Source: Methanoregula sp. UBA471 (GTDB lineage Archaea > Halobacteriota > Methanomicrobia > Methanomicrobiales > Methanospirillaceae). Taken from it: a stretch of DNA of 64,000 bases. Below, one piece after another: positions 25,993-34,484 of this stretch (the first letter of the stretch is position 1; each line of letters opens with the position of its first letter). The notes beneath the pieces were generated by a model. That model was not told the DNA's origin and made no database searches. It worked only from the letters and a program-made list of their open reading frames with translations. Location: contig DADT01000005.1 in NCBI GenBank assembly GCA_002495065.1, positions 1 through 64,000 of the forward strand, given 5' to 3'. Made by a program: the position numbers and the translations under genes.

Positions 25993-26998
25993 GTCCGGCG
26001 GGTGCACACTCACCGGGGCTCTGTCGGTGACTACCCATGTCCGTGATGCCATCACCATAATACACGGGCCAAAAGGATGTACCCATCATAATTTCTCGCT
26101 TCTGCACGCGACCGCTGTTGAGAATGAAAGGGTATCCCTCCCTGACATAATCTCGACAGGGCTTTCAGAGAGCGATATTATTTTTGGCGGTGAGGGTGCA
26201 CTCAGACAAACCCTAAATAAGGCTGCTTTGCAAAATTGCAGTGTGATCTTTGTGCTTTCCACATGCCTGGTTGAGACTATCGGTGACGATGTGGCAGCGG
26301 TCTGTCATGGGAGTTATAGGATACCGGTAATCCAGATTCCCACTGCCGGATTCCTCGGGGGCACATTCCAGAATGGTGTGAACAACGCACTCAATGCCAT
26401 CGCTGATACTGCAGAACCCTGTCCCAAGGCGTTATGCGTGAACATCATCGGAGAAAAAAATCTCGAATATGAAGTCGAAGAGAATTATGCAGAAGTCTGC
26501 CGGCTGCTCGGAGCGATCGGGATACCGGTAAATGTGCGTTTCCTCCGCGACTGTTCAATGGGTGACATATCCCGTCTCGGTGCTGCACGACTCAACATTC
26601 TTCGTGACGGGGAGGTATGGGCTGTAGGGGAACGGCTGCGATATCGGTTCGACACACCGTATATTCCGTCATTTCCCGTCGGGTTTGCAGGTACTATCCG
26701 GTTCATAGAAGAAGTGGCGGGTTGTTTTGGTGTGAATTGTGCACGAGTTGTGCATGAGGAAAAAAACCTCCAGAAGGAAATCCTCACCGAATTTGAAGAC
26801 ATCGCCGGTACTTCGGTCTCATTCGATCCTGCCGGTGTGGCTTCCGGTACATTCCCTGTTGCCCGTGAAATTGCAGGGCACTTTGGTATCACCATTGACC
26901 CGGGCAGTCTCACCGTTCCGCTCCAGTTATCGCCTCCTGTCGGGACGAACGGGGTCAGGCATATGCTGCACCGCTGGAGGCGTGCAATCCATGCCTGA
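25958..26998 (+). CDS. Nitrogenase component 1-like protein A (NifD/NifE type, short)
   Basis: 346 residues from the ATG at 25958, which overlaps the end of the NifH-like gene; the frame stays open farther upstream but only in the NifH shadow. Cysteines sit at 16 ([10 protein letters not shown]), 41 (IIHGPKGC) and 103 ([12 protein letters not shown]), the spacing of the three NifD P-cluster ligands. Next come [14 protein letters not shown] and [19 protein letters not shown], the second Rossmann domain. The protein stops soon after the start of the third domain, well short of the roughly 480 residues of NifD, and I see no FeMo-cofactor Cys/His pair. It is likely one half of a heterodimeric reductase; the substrate is unknown. 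Confidence 0.8.
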   Translation: MTLNPSPLNLSRSGGCTLTGALSVTTHVRDAITIIHGPKGCTHHNFSLLHATAVENERVSLPDIISTGLSESDIIFGGEGALRQTLNKAALQNCSVIFVLSTCLVETIGDDVAAVCHGSYRIPVIQIPTAGFLGGTFQNGVNNALNAIADTAEPCPKALCVNIIGEKNLEYEVEENYAEVCRLLGAIGIPVNVRFLRDCSMGDISRLGAARLNILRDGEVWAVGERLRYRFDTPYIPSFPVGFAGTIRFIEEVAGCFGVNCARVVHEEKNLQKEILTEFEDIAGTSVSFDPAGVASGTFPVAREIAGHFGITIDPGSLTVPLQLSPPVGTNGVRHMLHRWRRAIHA

Positions 26999-28112
26999 AT
27001 GTGAAAACCCCCTCTGGCCGTGTGCGATGACCGGGGCGGCTGCATGTCTTGCCGGTTTTGAGGGTGTCACAGTGGTAATCCATGGATCGAGTGGATGTTA
27101 CTATTATCCTGCCACCCTTCTTCATGCGCCGCTCCAGGGCACATTTCTCCTGGAAAATGACGTGATCTTCGGATCAGAGCAGCGACTCCATGAAGTCCTC
27201 GACGGACTTTCGGGATGTGGTAAAAAGATCGCGGTGGTTATGACCTGTGTCCCTGCGATACTCGGTGAGGACATCCGCTCGATGCTGCGGGACTATGATG
27301 TAGTCCTTGTTGACAGCCCTGGTTTTTCCGGAGATGTGGAGGTGGGGTATAAAAAAGCGCTTTCTGCCCTGGTTCCTGCAATTGATGCAGAAACACCGGG
27401 GATAAATATTGACGGGGTGTGCCTTTTCGATCCTTTCTCCACGGGAAACGTCAGAGAAACTATCCGTTTGCTCGGAAACGCTTCTGTACCTGTCGGCACC
27501 ATTTTCTGCTCAGACCATCTGGGAAAGGTACGACACGCCGCTGCCTATACCGTCGGGACAAACAGGGATTTTTCAAGTGGGGTCGGGGAGTGGGTGGGAG
27601 GCACACTCGGATTTGAAGAGATTAAAGCAACCATGACCAAAGTATCTTCGATCTTTCCGTACGCGGATCCCGATCCGGTATTTAAGGAAATTGAGCGGGA
27701 AGATGAGAGGATTGTCAGGGCATGTGACAAATTTCTCCGCAGATTTGACCCCCCTCAAACACTCATATTCGCTGGTTTTTCTTATGCAACATTTGCGGCA
27801 TATACCCTGAAGCATTACCTTGATGCAGAAGTCCTGTATATCGGTTCCCGCAACGAACCCGGAGCCGCTTCTCCAAAGGCCGGGTGTGTCCAGGGATTTT
27901 CCAGGGTGAAGGATCTTATCCGGCATTACAATCCGGATCTTGTCATCGGGTCCTCGTTTGAACAATCCGTGGATCCAAAACCGGCGTTTGTCGGACTCAC
28001 CCCTCCGGTAAGAGGAATAGTGAAGCTGGCCCCGCACCCGGTTACCGGCATCAGCGGCAGCCTTTCTTTTATTGAGAATGTATTGAATGCCTGTATGGAC
28101 CGGGGGAAATGA
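26991..28112 (+). CDS. Nitrogenase component 1-like protein B (NifK/NifN type)
   Basis: 373 residues. The ATG at 26991 overlaps the previous gene by 8 bases; the much longer open frame upstream is rejected. Cysteines at 11 (LWPCAMTGAA), 36 (VIHGSSGC) and 86 (VMTCVPAILGEDI) again match the P-cluster pattern, so the A-B pair has all six. A middle domain contains VVLVDSPGFSGD and VPVGTIFCSDHLG. The C-terminal domain is complete (LIFAGFSYATFAAYTLKHYL, then HYNPDLVIGSSFEQ, which resembles the LxxxxPDLVIG of NifN, BchB and related proteins). With the NifH-like donor this makes a three-component system; it is not the single-subunit CfbD of F430 synthesis. Confidence 0.8.
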   Translation: MPECENPLWPCAMTGAAACLAGFEGVTVVIHGSSGCYYYPATLLHAPLQGTFLLENDVIFGSEQRLHEVLDGLSGCGKKIAVVMTCVPAILGEDIRSMLRDYDVVLVDSPGFSGDVEVGYKKALSALVPAIDAETPGINIDGVCLFDPFSTGNVRETIRLLGNASVPVGTIFCSDHLGKVRHAAAYTVGTNRDFSSGVGEWVGGTLGFEEIKATMTKVSSIFPYADPDPVFKEIEREDERIVRACDKFLRRFDPPQTLIFAGFSYATFAAYTLKHYLDAEVLYIGSRNEPGAASPKAGCVQGFSRVKDLIRHYNPDLVIGSSFEQSVDPKPAFVGLTPPVRGIVKLAPHPVTGISGSLSFIENVLNACMDRGK

Positions 28113-28245
28113 GTGAAGGGTGAATCCGGCGACGTACGGATTCTGCTGATACTTTCCAACGGGTTATCACTTTCGCCCCGCGCAGACTAAATGGATTATA
28201 TACCCTCCCGCATAACGCCATTCTACGACAGAAAGGTGGTCGTGT

Positions 28246-28659
28246 ATGATGGAAAAAGCTGGATATCTGCAAAGGACCGGGTACAAAGCATCTGACTGCG
28301 AGGGAACTATGCACGAGATCGTCGAACTGCATATCCTTTCCATCCGGTATGCTATCCGGCGGGCAGATCTGGCAAAGGCCATCTCCGGTCGTGTATTTGT
28401 GCAGGTCGAGGACCTCACCCATAACTGGAATTATTACCTTGGTGCGACCAGTGGACTGGGTCAGGTATCGGTATCCGGAAAAGCCCTGAATATAGATATA
28501 TTCAATGGGGGCAGTTTTACGGTGTCATTGCGTGCTCTTGGCAACGTGATGTATGGGAAAGAACGGTTTGCCCTCATCATGAAAATACCGGAGGCTCTGC
28601 ATTCACAGAAGATGAGAAAAGTCACCCTTGATCAAAAACGTATATCTGCAGTTGTATGA
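28246..28659 (+). CDS. Hypothetical protein downstream of the nitrogenase-like operon
   Basis: 137 residues; ATG at 28246 with AGGTGG upstream (the adjacent ATG, or the one at 28309, could also serve). Largely beta-strand prediction: ISGRVFVQVEDLTHNWNYYLGATSG, VSVSGKALNIDIFNGGSFTVSLRALGNVMYGKERFALIMKIPE. I do not recognise the family. It lies 133 bases after the NifK-like gene on the same strand and could be part of the same unit, but no motif supports a redox role. Confidence 0.6.
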   Translation: MMEKAGYLQRTGYKASDCEGTMHEIVELHILSIRYAIRRADLAKAISGRVFVQVEDLTHNWNYYLGATSGLGQVSVSGKALNIDIFNGGSFTVSLRALGNVMYGKERFALIMKIPEALHSQKMRKVTLDQKRISAVV

Positions 28660-28795
28660 GGTTCTCACCCGATCCCGGATCTGATCGTATCGTACAACAT
28701 TAATAGTCCTGCAACAGATGATCTTTAGGTAGCTGGAGTCTCCTTTTTTAAACCCGGGGACGCCTTTTTCAACAGCCCACACCGGGGTAGCAATC

Positions 28796-29701
28796 ATGGC
28801 AGAGACGGAGAATTTTTACCAGGATCTTGTCGACCATCAGCAGGATTTCGTTGTCAGATTCAGTCCGGAAGGACGTCTTCTTTTTGTGAATCCTGCGTAT
28901 TGCAATAGTGTCGGGAAGTCAAAGGAGGATCTTATTGGAAGTGTTTTCATGCCGGTTACCGGTGAACGCTATTCTGATGTGATCGCAACACAGATGGTGA
29001 AGCTCTTTCGTCCCCCGTTTTCCTGTACGGTCGAGCAGTGGATACAGACACCCAAAGGCCTGCGCTGCATCAGCTGGTCTGCAAAATCCATTGTCGGTGA
29101 TGGAAATTCGGTCCTGTCTATCGTTGCCACCGGCCGCGATATCACCCAGATCCGACATGAACTAAAGGCCATCAAAAAGAAAGACGAGGAACTGATGCTT
29201 GTGGTTGAGAGCGGTGAACGGATGTACTATTCGCATTCACCGGACCATCTCCTCACCTATGTAAGCCCGCGTATCCGCTCGGTACTCAAAAGCCCCCCGC
29301 GCTCGGGTAAACGAGCGTGGACCGATTTCCTCACCGATAACCCGATGAATGCCGCAGGTCTCGAGCGGACGATACGGGCGATTACTTCCGGGCGTCGCGA
29401 ACCCCCCTACCGGCTTGAGATGGTGAAGGGTAATGGAGATATTATCAGGGTTGAGGTAAACGAGATCCCGGTGGTGAAGAACGGTAAGACAATAGCGATT
29501 GTTGGTTCAATGGTAGATGTCACCGAAAAAATTCAGGTGGAAGAAGGTCTTGCCGAGGCAGAATTCCTCATCCGGGATTATAAAGGTGTCAAAAAGCGCA
29601 CTGGAACACCTGCGTACAGATCGCCCTCACAACCAAAAGGTCCGCTGGGTTATTTCCGCGCCATTTTTTCGCGTGAAACCGGGGAAAAAGAAGATGAATA
29701 A
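28796..29701 (+). CDS. Tandem PAS domain protein without output domain
   Basis: 301 residues. PAS1 covers about 10-120 (VVRFSPEGRLLFVNPAYCNSVGKSKEDLIG, then VLSIVATGRDITQI). PAS2 covers about 135-250 (SPDHLLTYVSPRIRSVLK, then VVKNGKTIAIVGSMVDVTEK). A basic tail of about 50 residues follows. No kinase, GAF or HTH domain is present, so it may relay a signal by protein contact. The stop codon TAA (29699-29701) lies within the GAATAAC repeated on both sides of the mobile element that begins 2 bases later, so the element landed exactly at the gene end. The coding sequence looks unaffected. Confidence 0.85.
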   Translation: MAETENFYQDLVDHQQDFVVRFSPEGRLLFVNPAYCNSVGKSKEDLIGSVFMPVTGERYSDVIATQMVKLFRPPFSCTVEQWIQTPKGLRCISWSAKSIVGDGNSVLSIVATGRDITQIRHELKAIKKKDEELMLVVESGERMYYSHSPDHLLTYVSPRIRSVLKSPPRSGKRAWTDFLTDNPMNAAGLERTIRAITSGRREPPYRLEMVKGNGDIIRVEVNEIPVVKNGKTIAIVGSMVDVTEKIQVEEGLAEAEFLIRDYKGVKKRTGTPAYRSPSQPKGPLGYFRAIFSRETGEKEDE

Positions 29702-29703
29702 CC

Positions 29704-30371
29704 GGCTCTGTTGAAACACGCATGAACGGGAGTTCACACCCGAACCATGAAAATCATTACACCTTGTAATTTTATGAGGGCTACCCGCCTCAGGGCCTCT
29801 CCGAGGCACGGCGGGGCAGTGCGGTGTTTACAGCTATACATTTTAGAAACTGATCCGCCGCGGGGGCGCCCCTTCGGGGGCGGCGGGGTTCATCGCAAAT
29901 AATTATGAAGAATAAACATTCCATTACGCACATCTGTTTAATTTATTTTCATGGGAAATCATAAGATTTCAAATTCCGGATTACCTATTTTCGGAGGGGA
30001 CAGTGCCTGTCCCCCGGACCGCCCCTGCGTTTTGCGATGGTTTTGTATTACCTTCTCTGGAATTATCGCTCCAGAGGGGATGCCACAGCGGCGGGGGCGG
30101 AGGCACTACATGCGGTAGCTCCCAAGAGCGTTGAGAAAAATATTGTGAGGATTTCCCCTGAAAATTCCACAATTACAGCAATTTTGGGAAATGCCAATCC
30201 CGTTGCGATGACCTGCGCTGCCCCCGAAGGGACGCCCCCCGCGGCGCTTCAATGAGCTGAAAACTCCGACATTGGCCTATCAATGGCCTGTTGCGAGTGC
30301 CAGTTGAACCTTCACAATTTTTCATGGTTGAGTAAGAACCATTCAACGTTCATACCCGTTTCAACAAAGCC
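29704..30371. mobile_element. MITE-like element copy 1 (668 bases), with terminal repeats and target duplication
   Basis: Left end GGCTCTGTTGAAAC...ATGAACG and right end (reverse complement) GGCTTTGTTGAAAC...ATGAACG match at 21 of 25 positions. The flanks carry the direct repeat GAATAAC (29696-29702 and 30372-30378), a target-site duplication of 7, or 8 with one mismatch. Inside, module A holds two GC-rich hairpins (29784-29815 and 29855-29886). Module B (about 29988-30260) holds GTGCCTGTCCCCCGGA..., an inverted CTCTGGAATTATCGCTCCAGAG and GAAAAATATTGTGAGGA. No transposase is encoded. The ends and the duplication length resemble IS6-type elements, which would have to supply transposase in trans; that link is inference. 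Confidence 0.8.
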
Positions 30372-30761
30372 GAATAACTGCAAATCTTTCCGAAAACCTG
30401 CTGATGCTGCCAGTCATTAACCAGAACATAAAAACAACGCCCTGGATCAGTAAGGTTTCCCTCTTTGAGGTTTCCAATCAGGATAGTTTGGGGGAAAATT
30501 TCAGCAGATTTTCTGTTATTGATCCGTGGTGAGGGAGGCATAAACATGTTCACAGGTGCCGGGTAATATCCTCTCGTTATGTTGACAAGAGTATATTTTC
30601 CTATGACAAATATTCGGACAATTCCGTATTGCAGATCTCTCAGTATCATCTGGAAACCCCATCATCCGGATCATCGATAATCACAGGAAATGACTTTTAT
30701 AAATTGATGAGGGCAGTACCACTCCAGAGTTTGCCGGTAAAAGGATCAACACCTCTCTGTT
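30372..30761. other. Gene-free stretch between mobile element and end-joining operon
   Basis: 390 bases, probably the original downstream sequence of the PAS gene, as it begins with the second copy of the target duplication. A minus-strand open frame here runs into the mobile element and has no ribosome-binding site or recognisable protein. No promoter is obvious beyond AT-rich patches near 30690-30710 (TTTTATAAATTGATG), which could carry the TATA of the end-joining operon. Confidence 0.45.
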
Positions 30762-31724
30762 GTGCTGACCTCGCCGGAATGTATTAGTGAGATACTATTT
30801 TCAATAGAGAACGACAATTTCCTCCCGATGGCAGGAAGTGGGGGGACCCGGTCGGAAGAAACGACAATCAGCGATCTTACCCGGGTCCTTTTTTCTAATC
30901 TTGATAAAATCATGTATCCCTCGATGCAAATTACCAAGAAAGAAGTAATCGCTTACTATATCCGCGTGGCTCCACGAATGCTTCCATTTTTATCTGACAG
31001 GCCCGTTACCATGCACCGTTTTCCGGGGGGGGTCGGCGGCGAGGATTTTTTTGAAAAAGATGCACCTCAGGGCACTCCGGACTTTGTCCATCTGTTTACT
31101 CATTTTTCAGAAACTGCAGATCGCGAAGTGAATTTTGTCGTGTGCAACAATCTGGATACGCTGATCTGGCTTGCAAACCTCGCCTCTCTCGAAATTCATC
31201 TCACCCTTTCAAAAACCGGATCCTATGAGTCCCCCGACCTCCTCCTTTTCGATATCGACCCGGAACCCCCGCTTGGGTTTGATGAGGTGATAGATGTCTC
31301 ATCAGTTGTCCGTGAACATCTTGGAGCTGCCGGGATGGTGACCTATGTCAAAACGTCGGGTAAAAAAGGCCTCCATATCGTGGTCCCTATCCATGCTGGT
31401 TACCGGTTCGGTGAAGTCAGGGAATTTGCTCACCGTATCGGAAAAGACATTGCAAAAGATACCCCCCATGTTGTATCAGAATTCCCCCGGTCGCGGGATC
31501 CGGGGACCATCTTTGTCGATTATCTCCAGAACGCACAGGGTAAAACCATGGTTGCTCCTTACAGCCTCCGTGGGATTTCGGCCGCCACGGTCTCCATGCC
31601 GCTGCAGTGGGATGATCTCAGAAAAGGGGTACGGGCCGAAGATTTTAATATAAAGACGGTGATTTCAAAAAAAGAAGAACCATGGAGGGACATCTTTGAC
31701 AACAAGCAGAAAATCGGCAGGTAA
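30762..31724 (+). CDS. LigD-type polymerase/primase domain protein (NHEJ)
   Basis: 320 residues from a GTG at 30762; the ATG at 30828 gives a tighter family N-terminus. This is the archaeo-eukaryotic primase fold of bacterial LigD: LDKIMYPSMQITKKEVIAYY, RPVTMHRFPGGV, the catalytic DID in LLLFDIDPEPP, KTSGKKGLHIVVPI and RDPGTIFVDYLQNAQGKTMVAPYSLR. It fills gaps with ribo- or deoxyribonucleotides at double-strand breaks. It is a separate protein here, as in Methanocella, not fused to the ligase as in many bacteria. The reading frame overlaps the Ku gene by 29 bases. The operon lies between two mobile-element copies. Confidence 0.92.
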   Translation: MLTSPECISEILFSIENDNFLPMAGSGGTRSEETTISDLTRVLFSNLDKIMYPSMQITKKEVIAYYIRVAPRMLPFLSDRPVTMHRFPGGVGGEDFFEKDAPQGTPDFVHLFTHFSETADREVNFVVCNNLDTLIWLANLASLEIHLTLSKTGSYESPDLLLFDIDPEPPLGFDEVIDVSSVVREHLGAAGMVTYVKTSGKKGLHIVVPIHAGYRFGEVREFAHRIGKDIAKDTPHVVSEFPRSRDPGTIFVDYLQNAQGKTMVAPYSLRGISAATVSMPLQWDDLRKGVRAEDFNIKTVISKKEEPWRDIFDNKQKIGR

Positions 31725-32664
31725 TCCCCCTGAAAAAGTATCCGGAAACAAGGTTAAGACAAAATCCCGGATCGTACCTGCGGGTAAAATGGCGGGTGTA
31801 CCCGAAAAATCGGAAAAAGTAAGCGAAAGAAAAGGGAAGACTGCAGCCCCCATGGTCCCGCACCCTGGGGTGAGCACGCAGCAGCAGGGCAAGGCGGGAC
31901 GACCATTCTGGAGTGGCACCATCACTATCGGACTCGTCAACGTACCAGTCAGGCTTCATACGATGGTCAGGGACCTTTCGGTCTCGTTCAGGCTGCTTCA
32001 TAAAGCGGATGGGCAGCCACTGAGGTACGACCGGGTCTGCACAAAGGACGACCGGGTAATTCCCTGGGCAGAGACGGTAAAGGGATATGAGGTACGGAAA
32101 GGTGAATACCTGATCTTTGAACCCGAGGAACTGAAGGCGATCATGCCAGAATCGAACAGGAAGATCAGGATTGAGAAATTTGTCTTTTACCTTTCTTTGG
32201 ACCCGGTCTATTTCGAGACTTCTTATATTCTGACTCCTGACCGGAGTGAGGAGGCATACAATCTTCTTCGTACTGCTCTTCAGGACCTCGGCAGGGCAGC
32301 AATCGGCACCATCACCCTCCGCACGAAAGAGTATCCCGTCGTGGTGCACGCGTATGGAGGCGGGCTTGTACTGACCACCCTCCGGTATGCCGACGAAGTT
32401 ACCTTACCCCGTGCGTTCGAAACGCTGGAAGGTCTTCCGGTTCCCAAAGAGGCCGAGCTTACGCTCGCAAAACGGATAATCACCGATCTTTCTGGGGATT
32501 TTTCCATGACCGATTACCACGACCGGTACCGGGAAGCAGTAATGAGTCTTATTGAAAAGAAGCTCGCAGGTGAGAAGGTGGTGTATGTGGAACCACATCC
32601 CGAAGAAGCAAAAGAACTGATGCAGGCACTCAAAGAAACACTCTCGACTCTCTCTGCGAAGTAA
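31696..32664 (+). CDS. ku: Ku protein, bacterial type (NHEJ)
   Basis: 322 residues. The first 65 are a basic, Lys/Pro/Ser-rich tail unlike most Ku proteins. The Ku core begins GRPFWSGTITIGLVNVPVRLH and runs through VCTKDDRVIPWAETVKGYEV, YLIFEPEELKAI and SYILTPDRSEEAYNLLRTAL, ending in a helical region with ADEVTLP and LAKRIITDLSGDF. Homodimeric Ku rings bind DNA ends and recruit LigD-type enzymes. The start is TTG at 31696, preceded at 7 bases by GGAGG inside the polymerase gene; an ATG at 31852 would remove the basic tail. The tail could aid DNA binding. Confidence 0.93.
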   Translation: MTTSRKSAGNPPEKVSGNKVKTKSRIVPAGKMAGVPEKSEKVSERKGKTAAPMVPHPGVSTQQQGKAGRPFWSGTITIGLVNVPVRLHTMVRDLSVSFRLLHKADGQPLRYDRVCTKDDRVIPWAETVKGYEVRKGEYLIFEPEELKAIMPESNRKIRIEKFVFYLSLDPVYFETSYILTPDRSEEAYNLLRTALQDLGRAAIGTITLRTKEYPVVVHAYGGGLVLTTLRYADEVTLPRAFETLEGLPVPKEAELTLAKRIITDLSGDFSMTDYHDRYREAVMSLIEKKLAGEKVVYVEPHPEEAKELMQALKETLSTLSAK

Positions 32665-32686
32665 TGACGATGGCACGAGGACACCC

Positions 32687-34300
32687 ATGAAGAGCAGATA
32701 CCAGCCGATGCTCTCCCGAACTGCAAACGGCCCGTTTAACGGCGATGCATGGTATTTTGAGATTAAATGGGACGGCGTCCGGGCAATCGCCTATGTCGGT
32801 GAGGACCTCTCACTACGAAGCCGGAATGACCGGGAACTGACAGGACAGTTTCCGGAACTTGCCGAACTCTTGAACCTGGCGCCCCATACGGTGCTCGACG
32901 GCGAGATTGTTGTGATGCGCGGAGGGAAACCCGACATACAGGCCCTTCTGCCGCGATTGCAGGCTGGGACCGGAAGATCCCCTCCGGTTGAAGTCAAAAA
33001 TCCGGTCACCTATATTGTATTCGACATTCTTGAAAGGGATAAAAAAATGTTATTGGACCTTCCTTTCAGCGAGCGGAGAAAAATCCTGGAAAAATCGGTG
33101 AAGGAAGGCCCGCATGTCATCCTTTCTGTCCCTGTCGAAGCCCGGGGTGAGGATTACTATAAGGCAGCGATTGCGCGAGGACTCGAGGGAGTGATGGCAA
33201 AACGCGGAGACAGTCCCTATGAGCCGGGGCAGCGGAGCGGCGCATGGCTCAAAATAAAGGCAGAGAAAACGTGCGATTGCGTGATTGCCGGATATACCCC
33301 GGGGCAGGGTGGTCGTGGCCCCACGTTCGGAGCTCTTCTCCTGGGACTGTATGAACAGGGAGAAAACACTCGCGTGGGAAAAAAGATCTCTACACCGAAG
33401 AAAATACTATCAGTCCCTCCTGCCAGCGGTGATGAAAACAGGGAGCTTGTCTATATTGGCAAAGTGGGAACGGGATTTTCTGACCGGGACCTGGAAGAGC
33501 TTTTAAAAACCTTTTCGCCACTGGAGACCAGCACGCCACAACTGACCGGGGTGGAAAAGGCAGAACCGGTGATCTGGCTGGAACCCGCCCTTGTCTGTGA
33601 GGTGGCGTACCAGATGGTAACCCGGGATAAGAAACTCCGGATACCCCGCTTTATCAGGATGCGCCCGGACAGGAAACCGGAAGAATGCTCAACAGACCAG
33701 CTGCGTGAAGTGAGGGTACCTTCGGCTGTGACTGAAACGGGAGCGGAGGCTACTCACGCAGACACAGCAAAGAGGATTTCAGGAAAAGTCAGGTCAGACA
33801 AGACAGGATCACCAGATGCTGATCATCAGCCGGGATCCGGAGGAGGACCGGAACTTAAGGAGTATAAAAAGAAACGGGATTTTTCCGTAACCGGAGAGCC
33901 GGAAGGGACGGTGATGACGGAGGGCGGAGGCAATTACTTTGTCGTCCAGGAACATCACGCACGGCGGCTTCACTTCGACCTCCGGCTGGAGCGGGAAGGA
34001 GTTCTGAAGAGCTGGGCAGTACCAAAAGGAATCCCGGTTGTTCCCGGTGAGAAACATCTTGCTGTCGCTGTGGAAGATCATCCTCTCGATTATGGACATT
34101 TCGAAGGGACTATTCCGGAGGGTCAGTATGGTGCAGGTACCGTTTCTATATGGGATAACGGAACCTATGATACGAAACACTGGGATCCTGATAAGATCGA
34201 GGTTACTCTTCATGGACATCGTATAACCGGACCCTACGTCCTTGTCAGGTTCAAACGTGCGGGAAAAAACGAATGGTTGTTCTTCAGGGCCGGTGGTTGA
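32687..34300 (+). CDS. ATP-dependent DNA ligase fused to 3'-phosphoesterase (LigD ligase-PE)
   Basis: 537 residues. The ligase domain begins with motif I, EIKWDGVRAI (nucleotidyl Lys27), then LRSRNDRELT, LDGEIVVM and EGVMAKRGDSPYEPGQRSGAWLKIKA. The OB domain runs to about residue 330, with a charged linker of some 60 residues after it. The C-terminal 135 residues are the 3'-phosphoesterase: VVQEHHARRLHFDLRLE, KSWAVPKGIP, VEDHPLDYGHFEGTIPEGQYGAG. The enzyme seals breaks and trims 3' ends. Domain order is ligase-PE; in many bacterial LigD proteins PE lies elsewhere and the polymerase is fused. ATG at 32687 with GAGGA upstream. Probably acquired from bacteria. Confidence 0.94.
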   Translation: MKSRYQPMLSRTANGPFNGDAWYFEIKWDGVRAIAYVGEDLSLRSRNDRELTGQFPELAELLNLAPHTVLDGEIVVMRGGKPDIQALLPRLQAGTGRSPPVEVKNPVTYIVFDILERDKKMLLDLPFSERRKILEKSVKEGPHVILSVPVEARGEDYYKAAIARGLEGVMAKRGDSPYEPGQRSGAWLKIKAEKTCDCVIAGYTPGQGGRGPTFGALLLGLYEQGENTRVGKKISTPKKILSVPPASGDENRELVYIGKVGTGFSDRDLEELLKTFSPLETSTPQLTGVEKAEPVIWLEPALVCEVAYQMVTRDKKLRIPRFIRMRPDRKPEECSTDQLREVRVPSAVTETGAEATHADTAKRISGKVRSDKTGSPDADHQPGSGGGPELKEYKKKRDFSVTGEPEGTVMTEGGGNYFVVQEHHARRLHFDLRLEREGVLKSWAVPKGIPVVPGEKHLAVAVEDHPLDYGHFEGTIPEGQYGAGTVSIWDNGTYDTKHWDPDKIEVTLHGHRITGPYVLVRFKRAGKNEWLFFRAGG

Positions 34301-34484
34301 GGTGCTGATTCCTGGTCACCAGTCTGGGAACTATTTACCGGTTTCACCCGATTTTCAATTCTTAAAATGGCCTTGCAGGAATGTTCAAAAAAACCTGAAC
34401 GCTCCAGGGGGTTCATCCTGCTACTTTAGCTCCCAGTATGCGATAATTCCCGAACAAGTAAAGGTAATAATCTCTCTTTTATTT

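Noticed and set aside
26739..26990. Long N-terminal extension of the NifK-like gene
   Set aside because: Overlaps the NifD-like gene in a shifted frame and has no similarity; the ATG at 26991 with an 8-base overlap is the natural start.
25177..28112. True nitrogen-fixation operon or CfbCD of F430 synthesis
   Set aside because: Both component-1 proteins are too short and lack visible cofactor ligands of NifD, no nifB/E/N are adjacent, and CfbD is expected as one subunit with a different N-terminal pattern.
29784..29886. GC-rich hairpins as transcription terminators
   Set aside because: Archaea terminate mainly at T-tracts, none follows the hairpins, and they recur as part of a dispersed element.
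30350..30649. 99-residue minus-strand open frame
   Set aside because: Crosses the end of the mobile element, lacks a ribosome-binding site and resembles no protein.
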